Assembly: GCF_009789675.1 (NCBI RefSeq)
Contig: NZ_CP046916.1
Coordinates: forward strand, 1,189,747-1,253,746
DNA from: Paraburkholderia acidisoli
Lineage (GTDB): Bacteria; Pseudomonadota; Gammaproteobacteria; Burkholderiales; Burkholderiaceae
Length of the DNA stretch: 64,000 bases
Direction: 5' to 3'
Shown piece after piece: positions 8,956 through 18,356 of the stretch (positions within the stretch are counted from its first letter, which is position 1; each line of letters opens with the position of its first letter). The notes under the pieces are model-generated. The model was given only the letters and a program-made list of their open reading frames with translations, did no database searches and had not been told where the DNA came from. The position numbers and the translations under genes were made by a program.

Positions 8956-9263
8956 CCCCGCCGGTCGCCGCTCCCCCGGCGATCGGTAAAACTGCCACCC
9001 CCGCCGCGCCAAAGCTACATTTCGCGCGGCGCGCCGCGGCACACCCGAGGCGGCGCGCCCGTGCCGCCGCACGCACGACGCCCGCGCGGCGCCCCTTTCT
9101 CCCCTTCCGCCTTCCGCAAACGCCAGCTTCGCCCTACGGGCCCGAAGCTTGCTTTCTTGCCCGTCACGTCTTCGTTGCCGCACTGCCGCGCCGGGTCGCC
9201 GACCCGCCGCGCGCGCAGCCGCGTCGTCTCTCCACGCCTACCCAACCGTCGAGCTTCGAGCCC
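8956..9263. other. GC-rich leader upstream of glgX
   Basis: The glgX frame is open through this stretch but its translation is Arg/Pro/Ala-rich with no similarity to GlgX, and the conserved protein starts at 9264. I see no other gene and no recognisable regulatory site. Confidence 0.4.
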
Positions 9264-11441
9264 ATGAACAACAAAACCGCCAGCCGTATCGCAGAAGGTC
9301 AGCCGTATCCGCTCGGCGCCACCTGGAACGGACGCGGCGTGAATTTCGCGCTGTTTTCCGCGAACGCCACCAAGGTCGAGCTGTGTCTCTTCGACGAGAC
9401 CGGCGAGCACGAAATCGAGCGCATCGAACTGCCCGAATACACCGACGAGGTCTGGCACGTCTTCCTGCCCGATCTTCAGCCCGGCGCGATCTACGGCTAT
9501 CGCGTGCATGGACCGTACGACCCGCAGGCGGGCCATCGTTTCAATCCGAACAAGCTGCTGCTCGACCCGTATGCGAAGGCGCACGTGGGCGAACTCAAGT
9601 GGGACCCGGCCGTGTTCGGCTACACGATCGGCCACCCCGACGGCGACCTCTCGTTCGACGAGCGTGACAGCGCGCCGTTCGTGCCGCGCTGCCGCGTGGT
9701 CGACCAGTCGTTCAGCTGGCATCACCCGTTGCGCGAACGCGTGCCGCGCGAACGCACCATCTTCTACGAGACGCACGTGCGCGGTTTCACGATCCGCCAT
9801 CCGGAAGTGCCGGAAGACGAGCGCGGCACCTTCGCGGGCCTCGGCAACACGGCCGTGCTCGATCACATCCGCAAGCTCGGCGTGACTTCCGTGGAATTGC
9901 TGCCGATCCACACCTTCGTCAACGACTCGCACCTGCTCGAGCGCGGCCTCACGAACTACTGGGGCTACAACACGATCGGCTTTTTCGCGCCCGATCCGCG
10001 TTATTCGGTGGGCGCGCACGGTTCGATCGACGAATTCAAGAACATGGTGGACCGCTTTCACGCGGCCGGGCTCGAAGTGATTCTCGACGTGGTCTACAAC
10101 CACACCGCCGAAGGCAGCGAACTCGGGCCGACGCTGTCGTTTCGCGGCATCGACAACGCCTCGTACTATCGCCTGCCCGAAGACCCGCGCTATTACATCA
10201 ACGACACGGGCACGGGCAACACGCTCAATCTCTCGCACCCGCGCGTGCTGCAGATGGTGACGGACAGCCTGCGCTACTGGGTGCTCGAAATGGGCGTGGA
10301 CGGCTTCCGCTTCGACCTCGCGACCATTCTGGGCCGCGAACCGTATGGCTTCGACGAAGGCGGCGGTTTTCTCGACAGCTGCCGCCAGGACCCGATCCTC
10401 TCCAGCGTGAAGCTGATCGCCGAACCGTGGGACTGCGGCCCCGGCGGCTACCAGGTGGGCGGCTTTCCGCCGGGCTGGTCCGAGTGGAACGACCGTTTCC
10501 GCGACACCGTGCGCGGCTGGTGGAAAGGCGACGAAGGCAAGGCCGCCGACCTCGCCACGCGCCTGTGCGCTTCGGGCGACCGCTTCAACCGGCGCGGCCG
10601 CCGGCCGTGGTCGAGCGTGAACTTCGTCACCGCGCACGACGGCTTCACGTTGAACGATCTCGTGTCGTACAACGAGCGGCACAACGAGGAAAACGGCGAG
10701 GACAACCGCGACGGCCACGGCGACAACCTCTCGTGGAACTGCGGCGCGGAAGGCCCGTCCGACGACGCCGAGATCGTCGCGCTGCGCGAACGCCAGAAAC
10801 GCAACTTCCTCGCCACGCTGCTGCTCTCGCAAGGCACGCCCATGCTGCTCGCCGGCGACGAATTCGGCCGCACGCAACGCGGCAACAACAACGCCTATTG
10901 CCAGGACAACGAGATCAGCTGGGTGGACTGGGAAGGTATCGACGACGACGGTCGCGCGCTCAACGAGTTCGTGCGCAAGCTCACCACGCTGCGCCATGCG
11001 CTGCCGGTGCTGCGCCGTAATCGCTTTTTGATCGGCGAACACAACGAAACGCTCGACGTGACCGACGTCGAATGGCTCTCGCCCGCGGGCGTGCCGCTCA
11101 ACGGCGACCAGTGGGGCGACGCGCAGATGCGCTGCTTCGGCATGCTGGTCGACGGCCGGTCGCAGACGAGCGGCATCAAGCGGCTTGCCTCGGACGCGAC
11201 CATGCTGATCGTGCTCAACGCGTATCACGACGTGGTGGATTTCACGCTGCCATCGGTGCCGGGCACCGATCAGTGGAGCTGCCTCATCGACACCAACATG
11301 CCTGTGCGCGAAGAGCTGCCGGAGTTCGAGGCCGGCGACGTGTATCAGGTGACGGGCCGTTCGCTGCTGCTGTTCGCGCTGCACGCGCGCGGCGCGACGC
11401 AGCGCGTGTTCGACCGGCTCGAGGAGAACCTCACGGGCTAA
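9264..11441 (+). CDS. glgX: Glycogen debranching enzyme GlgX
   Basis: 725-aa GH13 isoamylase-type enzyme that hydrolyses alpha-1,6 branches of limit-dextrin glycogen in the cytoplasm. The N-terminal CBM48 (PYPLGATWNGRGVNFALFSA) is followed by the TIM barrel with region motifs DVVYNHTAEG, GFRFDLA (nucleophile D351), AEPWDCGPGGYQVG (acid/base E387) and TAHDGFTLNDLVSYN (D459), and later GTPMLLAGDEFGRTQ..NNAYCQD. The GlgX-specific stretch SEWNDRFRDTVRGWWKG is present. The start at 9264 aligns with the usual N-terminus. No other glycogen gene is in the window. Confidence 0.95.
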   Translation: MNNKTASRIAEGQPYPLGATWNGRGVNFALFSANATKVELCLFDETGEHEIERIELPEYTDEVWHVFLPDLQPGAIYGYRVHGPYDPQAGHRFNPNKLLLDPYAKAHVGELKWDPAVFGYTIGHPDGDLSFDERDSAPFVPRCRVVDQSFSWHHPLRERVPRERTIFYETHVRGFTIRHPEVPEDERGTFAGLGNTAVLDHIRKLGVTSVELLPIHTFVNDSHLLERGLTNYWGYNTIGFFAPDPRYSVGAHGSIDEFKNMVDRFHAAGLEVILDVVYNHTAEGSELGPTLSFRGIDNASYYRLPEDPRYYINDTGTGNTLNLSHPRVLQMVTDSLRYWVLEMGVDGFRFDLATILGREPYGFDEGGGFLDSCRQDPILSSVKLIAEPWDCGPGGYQVGGFPPGWSEWNDRFRDTVRGWWKGDEGKAADLATRLCASGDRFNRRGRRPWSSVNFVTAHDGFTLNDLVSYNERHNEENGEDNRDGHGDNLSWNCGAEGPSDDAEIVALRERQKRNFLATLLLSQGTPMLLAGDEFGRTQRGNNNAYCQDNEISWVDWEGIDDDGRALNEFVRKLTTLRHALPVLRRNRFLIGEHNETLDVTDVEWLSPAGVPLNGDQWGDAQMRCFGMLVDGRSQTSGIKRLASDATMLIVLNAYHDVVDFTLPSVPGTDQWSCLIDTNMPVREELPEFEAGDVYQVTGRSLLLFALHARGATQRVFDRLEENLTG

Positions 11442-11488
11442 AAAGCTAAGCGGCTAAGCGGCCAGGGCCGGGGGCGGCGAACCGCAGT

Positions 11489-12247
11489 TCACTCGCGCGC
11501 CCACGGCTTGGGCCTGCCGTTCAGGAGCGCTTCGACGTGCGCGTTGCCGCCCACGAACGACGCTTCGCTCGCCGAGCCCGGGTTGCCGCCCAGCCGGTAG
11601 CAGACCGTGTAGCGGCCCGTGCCCGCGAAGCAGTCCGAGCCGTGCGCCTGCACGACGCGCAGCAGGAACTGGCGGTCGCCGCCCCAGCCCCACAGCCAGA
11701 AGTGCGTGATCTTGAGCAGGAAGTCGGTGCGAAAAAAATAGCAGCTCGTGTCGATGAGCGGGCCGCACACGCCGTTGTAGAGCCCGAGACTGTGGGCGTC
11801 GTCGCGGCAAAGGAACGTGCCGTCCTTGCGATGCACGGTGCGCAGGGCAAACGCCATGCCGTAGGGCGCCTGCGGCCGCGATTCGAGGGTGGCGATGCAC
11901 GACTCGACGTGATCGGCGCGCAGCCAGTTGTCCTGGTCGAGCATCATCGCGTAGTCGTTGTTGACGAGATAGCCCGCCGCGCACATCACGCGCGCGCCGT
12001 ACCAGTGCTGGCGTTGCTCGGGCGGAATGCGCGCGGTGCGCTGGCCGCCCGTGTTGAATGGCAGCACGAGTGTGCGCACGCGCTCGCGATGCGGCAGACC
12101 GGGCGGCAGGTCGAGCGGGCGGGCGAACTGCGCGCCGTCGAACACGACCAGCACGTCGGTGGGCACCGTCTGCGCGAGTACCGAACGCACGGCGGCTTCG
12201 AGTTCGGGCGCGCCCGTGGTGGGAATGATGACGATGGCGGGATTCAA
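11489..12247 (-). CDS. Glycosyltransferase family 2-like protein
   Basis: 252-aa GT-A fold protein. The N-terminus AIVIIPTTGAPELEAAVRSV is the nucleotide-binding start of GT2 enzymes, DVLVVFDG follows, and MMLDQDNWLRADHVES carries the DxD metal-sugar-nucleotide motif. The later part GWGGDRQFLLRVVQAHG resembles GT2 acceptor-side loops. The start is a TTG at 12247 with GGAG 8 bases upstream, because the conserved domain begins immediately after it. It stands alone, convergent with glgX, so donor and acceptor are unknown. Confidence 0.78.
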   Translation of the reverse strand: MNPAIVIIPTTGAPELEAAVRSVLAQTVPTDVLVVFDGAQFARPLDLPPGLPHRERVRTLVLPFNTGGQRTARIPPEQRQHWYGARVMCAAGYLVNNDYAMMLDQDNWLRADHVESCIATLESRPQAPYGMAFALRTVHRKDGTFLCRDDAHSLGLYNGVCGPLIDTSCYFFRTDFLLKITHFWLWGWGGDRQFLLRVVQAHGSDCFAGTGRYTVCYRLGGNPGSASEASFVGGNAHVEALLNGRPKPWARE

Positions 12248-12468
12248 GACGGACTCCGTGAATGGGCTGGCGAGCCGCCCATGCTCGCGGCGCGCGGCGC
12301 CGGGATGAATCGGAGAACTCCGAAAGCCCGCGGCAGGGGCCGGATTCACACGAACTTACGCGCTACCCGGCGCAAGCCGTCGGCAATCTCGAAGCATCCG
12401 GCCAGATCGCACGCGGGCCGCCGCGCAAACGTGCGAGAATTCGCGGCTGGCCCCGAACCGGAGGATGC

Positions 12469-14892
12469 ATGACGAATGACGCGCAGATTCACGCAGAGAC
12501 CGTGCAGGCGGAATGCGCCCGGGAACCGATTCATGTTCCGGGCAGCATCCAGCCGCACGGCTTTCTCGTGAGTCTCGACGAGACCGGGCGCATCGTGCAG
12601 GCCAGCGCGAACGCGGGCGCCCTCGCGGGCACGAGCACCGAGGCCTTGCTCGGCCAGCCGCTCGCGCGCCTCGTGGGCGAAGCAGCGGCGCGCGCCGCGC
12701 TCGAAGCGCTGGCCGTGCCCGGCTCGGACGGCACGCCACGTTTCGTGGGCGCGATCGCCGACCCGCGCGGCGGCCAGCCGCTCAATCGTCATGCCGAAGG
12801 CGCCGCGCCCGACTTGCCGCTGCATACGCACACGCACGAACACGCGCCGCTCGCGATCGTCGCGCATCGTTTCGACGGCATCGCGATCGTCGAACTCGAA
12901 CCCGCGCTGGGCGCCGCCGACGTGTTCTCCTCGCTGTATCCGCTCGTGCGCACCTTCCTGCGCGGCCTGCAGGAAAGCGAAAGCGTGGACGACCTCGCGC
13001 GCCTCGCCGCGAACGAAATCAAGCGCATCACGGGCTACGGCCGCACGCTCGTCTATAACTTCGACGAAGCGGGCAACGGCCACGTGATCGCCGAAGCCGT
13101 GGACGAGGGCTATCACTCGTATCTCGACCAGCACTTCCCCGCCGCCGACATTCCGGCTCAGGCGCGCGCGCTGTATCTGCAGAACCGCATCCGTCTGATC
13201 GCCGACGCCGACTACGAGCGCGTGCCGCTGGTGCCGCCGCGGCATCCGGCCACGGGCCGGCCCACCGACCTCACGTGGGCCTCGTTGCGCAGCGTCTCGC
13301 CCGTGCACGTGCAGTACATGAAGAACATGGGCACATGGTCGTCCATGTCGATGTCGATCGTGGTGCGCGGCAAGCTCTGGGGCCTGATCTCGTGCCATCA
13401 CGCCACGGCGCGGCTGCCCGCCTTCGAGGTGCGTGCCGCGTGCGAGCACATCGCGCAGATGCTCTCGCTGCAGATCGAGGCGCGCGAGGACCGCGCCGGG
13501 GCCGAGTATCGGCTGGAACTGCGGCGCCGCCTCTCGCGGCTGCTCGCGACCATGGCGAACAGCGATCACTTCGTGGGCGCGCTCGCCGACGAACCGCGCG
13601 ATCTGCTCGGTCTCGCCGACGCGAGCGGTGTCGCGATCGTCTTCGACGGCCGCGTGGTCACGGTCGGCACGACGCCCGAGCCCGCGCAGATCGACACGCT
13701 GCTCACGTGGCTCGACGCGCAGACCGGCGAGATCCACGCCACCGAAGCCCTCGCGCAGGAAACCGGCGAGCGCTTCGATCAGGACGCGGCGGGCATGCTT
13801 GCCGTCTCCATCTCGAAGCTGTTTCGCAATTACGTGATCTGGTTCCGGCCCGAGGTCGTGCGCGCGCTCAAGTGGGCCGGCGACCCGCGCGCGAAGCTCG
13901 CCGCGCAATCCGCGTCGCTCTCGCCGCGCGCGAGCTTCGACGTGTGGACCGAAGTCGTGCGCGAGCGCTCGCTGCCGTGGCGCCCCGCCGAACTCGAGAT
14001 CGCCATGGAGTTTCGCGCCGCGCTGCTCGACATCGTGCTGCGCCGCGCCGAGGAAGTCGCGCAACTCGCGCTCGAACTCGGCCGCGCGAACGAGGAACTC
14101 GAAGGCTTCTCGTACACCGTCTCGCACGACCTGCGCGCGCCGCTGCGCCATATCGCCGGTTTCGCCGACCTGCTCGCGCAAACCGACGCCGCCAACCTGT
14201 CCACGCGCGGCCGCCATTTCGTCGAGCGCATCGCCTCCTCGGCGCGGTTCGGCGGCAAACTCGTGGACGACCTGCTGGCGTTTTCGCAGATGGGGCGCGC
14301 GGCGCTCCACAAGCAGCGCGTCGACCTCGGGCGCCTCGTGAACGAGCTCGTGGCCGACCAGCAGCGCGACGCGCCCGAACGGCCGATCGACTGGCGCGTG
14401 GGCCCGCTCTGCACGCTCACCGCCGACCCCGTGCTGCTCCACGTGGTGCTGCGCAACCTCATCGACAATGCCGCGAAATTCACGCGCAATCATGCGGAAG
14501 CCAGCGACCCTGCGATAATCGAGGTCGGCTGCGAGGCGGGAACCGGCGATCTCGCCGACCACGACGTGGTCTATGTGCGCGACAATGGCGTCGGTTTCGA
14601 CGCGCGTTACGTCGACAAGCTGTTCGGCGTGTTCCAGCGCCTGCACCGCTTCGAAGACTTCGAAGGCACGGGCATCGGCCTTGCTTCCGTCAAGCGCATC
14701 GTCGAGCGCCACGGCGGCCGCGCGTGGGCCGAAGGCGCGCTGGACGTGGGCACGACGGTGTCGTTCGCGATCCCGCGCTCGATGGACGCGCCGCCCGCGC
14801 AGCCCGGCGAAACCGCCGCGGCGGCCGTCGCACGACTCGCCTCGGTTTCGCCGGAAGCACAGCCGTTCAGAAATGTGCGCAAGCCCGAATGA
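12469..14892 (+). CDS. bphP: Bacteriophytochrome sensor histidine kinase
   Basis: 807-aa red/far-red light sensor. Domains in order: PAS_2 with the biliverdin-attachment Cys16 in ECAREPIHVPGSIQPHG; GAF with FPAADIPAQARALYLQN (the DIP motif) and SVSPVHVQYMKNMG (pocket His); PHY with the tongue motif SPRASF and WAGDP; HisKA with the phosphorylated H553 in YTVSHDLRAPLRH; HATPase with LIDNAAKFTRN and FEGTGIGLASVKRIVERHGG. A GGAGG ribosome site precedes the ATG. The response regulator follows 31 bp later. The chromophore would come from the heme oxygenase encoded at 17128-17853. Confidence 0.96.
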   Translation: MTNDAQIHAETVQAECAREPIHVPGSIQPHGFLVSLDETGRIVQASANAGALAGTSTEALLGQPLARLVGEAAARAALEALAVPGSDGTPRFVGAIADPRGGQPLNRHAEGAAPDLPLHTHTHEHAPLAIVAHRFDGIAIVELEPALGAADVFSSLYPLVRTFLRGLQESESVDDLARLAANEIKRITGYGRTLVYNFDEAGNGHVIAEAVDEGYHSYLDQHFPAADIPAQARALYLQNRIRLIADADYERVPLVPPRHPATGRPTDLTWASLRSVSPVHVQYMKNMGTWSSMSMSIVVRGKLWGLISCHHATARLPAFEVRAACEHIAQMLSLQIEAREDRAGAEYRLELRRRLSRLLATMANSDHFVGALADEPRDLLGLADASGVAIVFDGRVVTVGTTPEPAQIDTLLTWLDAQTGEIHATEALAQETGERFDQDAAGMLAVSISKLFRNYVIWFRPEVVRALKWAGDPRAKLAAQSASLSPRASFDVWTEVVRERSLPWRPAELEIAMEFRAALLDIVLRRAEEVAQLALELGRANEELEGFSYTVSHDLRAPLRHIAGFADLLAQTDAANLSTRGRHFVERIASSARFGGKLVDDLLAFSQMGRAALHKQRVDLGRLVNELVADQQRDAPERPIDWRVGPLCTLTADPVLLHVVLRNLIDNAAKFTRNHAEASDPAIIEVGCEAGTGDLADHDVVYVRDNGVGFDARYVDKLFGVFQRLHRFEDFEGTGIGLASVKRIVERHGGRAWAEGALDVGTTVSFAIPRSMDAPPAQPGETAAAAVARLASVSPEAQPFRNVRKPE

Positions 14893-14923
14893 CAGTTATA
14901 AGGTAGTGGAGGAAGGAACCGCC

Positions 14924-15358
14924 GTGCTCAGACCCATCTTGCTGGTCGAAGACAATCCCAACGACATCGAACTCACGTTGATCGCGCTGGAAAAGGCGCG
15001 CCTCGCGAATCCGGTGGTGTCGTTGCGCGACGGCGCCGAAGCGCTCGATTACCTGCGCCGCGAAGGCCAGTGGTCGGAGCGCGCGGCGGAGAATCCGGCC
15101 GTGATTCTCCTCGACAAGAAACTCCCGAAGATCGACGGCCACGAGGTGCTCAAGGCCGTGCGCGAGGACGACTCGCTCAAGCGTATTCCCATCGTCATGC
15201 TCACTTCCTCGCGCGAGGAAAAAGACCTGCTGCGCAGCTACGACCTGGGCGTGAACGCCTACGTGGTGAAGCCCGTGGAATTCGACGACTTCATGGACGC
15301 GATCAACGATCTGGGCGTGTTCTGGGCCGTGCTCAACGAGCCGCCGCCGGCGCGCTAA
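14924..15358 (+). CDS. Single-domain response regulator, Rcp1-like, partner of the phytochrome
   Basis: 144-aa receiver domain without an output domain. It shows the acidic pair in ILLVEDNPNDIEL, the phospho-acceptor D64 in ILLDKKLPKIDG, the conserved Thr/Ser in VMLTSSREEKD and Lys in YVVKPVEFDDF. The NPNDIEL..AL pattern and position directly after bphP are typical of Rcp1-type regulators. The start is GTG at 14924 behind AGGAAGGA. Output is probably by protein-protein contact. Confidence 0.92.
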   Translation: MLRPILLVEDNPNDIELTLIALEKARLANPVVSLRDGAEALDYLRREGQWSERAAENPAVILLDKKLPKIDGHEVLKAVREDDSLKRIPIVMLTSSREEKDLLRSYDLGVNAYVVKPVEFDDFMDAINDLGVFWAVLNEPPPAR

Positions 15359-15412
15359 GCTCCCGCGTATCGCGTCGCCCGCGCGACAAAGCGGTCGAAA
15401 GCCGCCGCCGTC

Positions 15413-17116
15413 TCAGCGATATCGCGGCAGTTGCACCGTGAAGGTCGCGCCCAGCCCCTTGCCCGCGCTCTGCGCGCGGATCGTCCCGCCGTGCAGCCGC
15501 ACGATGCTGCGCGCGAGCCACAGACCCAGCCCGAGCCCCGCCGCGCGCGGCCCCTGCCCGTCGTCGCTGGCCTGATAAAAGCGCTCGAAAATGCGCTCGA
15601 CCACGTCGGGCGCGATGCCGCGTCCCGTGTCGCGCACCCGCAGTTCCGCATGCTCGCCCGCCTCGCGCACGCTCACTTCGATCAAACCTGCCTCGCAGAA
15701 CTTGAGCGCGTTCGTCATGAGATTCCAGATCACCTGACGCAGGCGTTTTTCGTCGGCCATGACGATGCACGAGTTCAGGTCGTCCGCGACGAGGCGCACG
15801 CCCTTCTCCTCGATCCGCATGCGCATGTCTTCGGCGATATTGCCCGCGAGCGCGCCCAGATCCACGGGCGCGAGGTCGATGGAGAGCTTGCCCGTGGCGA
15901 TCGCGCCGCTGTCGAGCAGGTCGTCCACCATCAGCGCGAGCTGGCGCGCGTTGCGCTCGATCACCGTGCCCGCCCGCGCCATGTGCGCGAGGTCGCCCGA
16001 GCGTTGCAGCAGCGTGGCCCACGACTGGATCGCGCCCAGCGGCGAACGCAATTCGTGGCTCACGGCGGCCACGAAATGATCCATGGCGCGCGTGGCTTCT
16101 TCGCTGCGTTCGCGCGCGCGGCGTTCGGCTTCGGCGTTCGCCTGGTGTTCGAGCTCCGACTCCTTGCGCATGGAGATGTCGAGCGCGAGCCCGATGAGCG
16201 ATGCAGGGCGCGTGTCGGCAGGCGCGGCGGCTTGCGGCGCGGCTTCGATGCGGTCGCCGGTGCCGGTCGCCTCCATCGCGCCGGGCCCGGCCGTTTCGCC
16301 GTGACGCGTGCGCGTGGCGCGCAGCAGGATCCAGCGCCGCCGCCGGTTGGGCGACGTGATGCGGAAGTCGACTTCCACGGGCGCTTCGGCCACGCGCGCT
16401 TCGTCGAACGCGGCACGCACGCGCTCGCGATATTCCTCGTCGATCAACTCGTCGAACAGCCGGTTTTCGGTGATAGTCGCCGCCACCGGCAAGCCGAGCA
16501 AAGCCTTGAACTGGTCGTTGCAGATGAACGTGCGCGTGTGCGGCTCCAGTTCCCACGCACCGACGCTCGCAAACGCGAGCGCGTGCTGAAGCTGTTCGTG
16601 CTGCTGTCGCAACTGTTCGTTGGCCTCTTCCACCAGCACCTGGCGCAAGCGCGCCTGCGAGCGCAGCTTGGCGCGCTCACGCTGCCCACGCGCTTCCTCT
16701 TCCATACGCTGCGTGACGTCGTGCACGCACAGGCCGATCAGCGGCTCTCCGCGCGCCGTGCGCAGCGGCGTTGCGTTGGCCTGCCAGTAGCGCGGCGCGC
16801 GGTGCGCTTCGCCCTCGCGCGCCATGTCGTAGCGGATCACCGGCGACTGACGGCTTTCGCTCGCGGCGATGCCTTCGAGCATGCCGTCGAGCCAGCGGCG
16901 GCGGTCGTTGCGCTGGCCCACCGAACCGGTTTGATTGACCTCGTAGATCGAGCGGCCGACGAGTTCGGCGCGCTCCGTGGCCACCAGCGAGAGATAGGCG
17001 CGATTGACGGCGACCACGCGGGCGCCGGCGTCGAGGATCAGCCAGGCGTCGGGCAACGCGTCGAACACCTCGGCGAGATCGAACAACGCGGGCGCCTCGG
17101 AGATCGGCTCGGACAT
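15413..17116 (-). CDS. PAS-domain sensor histidine kinase
   Basis: Soluble kinase of 567 aa with two PAS regions (residues ~15-155, FDALPDAWLILDAGARVVAVN, and ~190-320, FASVGAWELEPHTRTFICND), then HisKA with H354 in AVSHELRSPLGAIQSW and HATPase with VIWNLMTNALKF, VRDTGRGIAPDVV and GLGLGLWLARSIVRLHGG. No membrane segment is seen. A GTG at 17131 overlapping the heme oxygenase stop (GTGA) is an alternative start; I chose ATG 17116. It follows bphO on the same strand and converges on bphP, so it may take part in the same light response. It has no bilin-binding GAF domain itself. Confidence 0.9.
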   Translation of the reverse strand: MSEPISEAPALFDLAEVFDALPDAWLILDAGARVVAVNRAYLSLVATERAELVGRSIYEVNQTGSVGQRNDRRRWLDGMLEGIAASESRQSPVIRYDMAREGEAHRAPRYWQANATPLRTARGEPLIGLCVHDVTQRMEEEARGQRERAKLRSQARLRQVLVEEANEQLRQQHEQLQHALAFASVGAWELEPHTRTFICNDQFKALLGLPVAATITENRLFDELIDEEYRERVRAAFDEARVAEAPVEVDFRITSPNRRRRWILLRATRTRHGETAGPGAMEATGTGDRIEAAPQAAAPADTRPASLIGLALDISMRKESELEHQANAEAERRARERSEEATRAMDHFVAAVSHELRSPLGAIQSWATLLQRSGDLAHMARAGTVIERNARQLALMVDDLLDSGAIATGKLSIDLAPVDLGALAGNIAEDMRMRIEEKGVRLVADDLNSCIVMADEKRLRQVIWNLMTNALKFCEAGLIEVSVREAGEHAELRVRDTGRGIAPDVVERIFERFYQASDDGQGPRAAGLGLGLWLARSIVRLHGGTIRAQSAGKGLGATFTVQLPRYR

Positions 17117-17127
17117 GCGGCTTGCCG

Positions 17128-17853
17128 TCACGCGGTGTGTCCGGCGTGTCCGGTGTGTTCGTCTTGCGCGTCGTGCTCGCGCGGTTGCGCGGCCAGCACG
17201 GCGATCAGACGATCGAACGCATCGCAGGCGCCGGCGCACGCACGCGCCACCTCTTGCGGCGAGCGCACGGCCTCGCGCAACGCGGCGATGAACGCATGCC
17301 AGCGCGGCCCCGGTCCGGCGCCTTCGCCGCCGAGGTAATGGAGCGGATGCGGCGCGAGCGGTTCGCGCAACCGGCGCAGCAGCACCGCGCCGCCGAGTTG
17401 CGAGCCTTCGATCACGTAGCTTGCACCCCAGCGCCAGGCGGCATCGGTTTGCAGCGGCGGCAGCGTGGCGGCGGCAGCCACGGCGTTCGCGTTGTCAGCA
17501 TGAACATCGGCATGAATACCGGCATCAAGCGCACGCATGGCGGGATGCGCGAGATCGCGCTCGATGAGCGGCTCGCGCGTGATGCGCGACACGCGCGCGG
17601 CGTCCTGCGGGCCGTCGTCGAACGCGGCGAACGCGTGCTCGAACGGTGCGAGCCAGGCGCGGATCAGCAACAGGTGACGCCGGTAGGCATCGAGCGTGGA
17701 CGAGGCCGCGAGCGGCATGGCGCCTTCGACGGCGTCGTGGCGCGCCGCGGTGGCGGTGCGCAGTGCCGCGAGCACGTCGGGCGCTCGATCGGCAGCATCA
17801 ACCGGTGCGGGCGAGACGAACGAGGATGCGGCAGGCGTTGGCAGAGTGGTCAC
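17128..17853 (-). CDS. bphO: Biliverdin-producing heme oxygenase
   Basis: 241-aa heme oxygenase that opens heme to biliverdin, the chromophore of bacteriophytochromes. The proximal heme ligand is probably H39 in LRTATAARHDAVEG; the distal helix motif is YVIEGSQLGGAVLLRRL. The chosen start is the GTG at 17853 because sequence before it is Arg-rich and unlike the family. It shares the minus strand with the PAS kinase, with overlapping or nearly abutting ends. Its position beside bphP, on the opposite strand, strongly links it to that photoreceptor. Confidence 0.9.
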   Translation of the reverse strand: MTTLPTPAASSFVSPAPVDAADRAPDVLAALRTATAARHDAVEGAMPLAASSTLDAYRRHLLLIRAWLAPFEHAFAAFDDGPQDAARVSRITREPLIERDLAHPAMRALDAGIHADVHADNANAVAAAATLPPLQTDAAWRWGASYVIEGSQLGGAVLLRRLREPLAPHPLHYLGGEGAGPGPRWHAFIAALREAVRSPQEVARACAGACDAFDRLIAVLAAQPREHDAQDEHTGHAGHTA

Positions 17854-18356
17854 AAGTACGTCCAGGCAAAATACGCAGGCAGATAACGCAAGCCGATCAC
17901 AACGCGGCAAACCGGCTCGCATGCCGCGCTCAAAACATCGCGAGCACCAATGCGCGAGCGCGCCACGCTCTCTGGCTTCACGGTGCGCGAGGGAGTTCCC
18001 GCCGGGTAGGCTAACCAAGCCGCCGAGCCCGCGCCGTGCGAGGCCAAGCCTGAACGATACGCGCTTTGCCCGGACTTGTGCCCGGGCGTCGCAGCCGCAA
18101 CGCGTCGTGCTGCCGGCGCTCAGGCGCGAGTCGAGATTCATGGCAGGATTGGCGGCGAAGGCGGTAGGAACCGCCTCGCGGAAGGTCGGAAAGACCCGCG
18201 AGCGGCGAATTACAGCACGTTACGTGCCTGTCGGACGAATTACATTGCGCGGCGTACGGCTATTGCGCGGCGATCGCGCACGCTGTTCGAAGAGACCACA
18301 ACACGTTATGACGACGTCGCGAGCCGTGACGTTCGCCGCAACGCGAAAAGCGACGC
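17854..18356. other. 503-bp intergenic region upstream of bphO
   Basis: I see no convincing gene. Open frames here are GC-rich shadows without a ribosome site or domain. The part near 18190-18310 is less GC-rich and is the likely place for the bphO-kinase promoter. Confidence 0.35.

Noticed and set aside
6850..9183. A 777-codon minus-strand frame
   Set aside because: It is the antisense shadow of the chemoreceptor and ABM genes, with no conserved motif.
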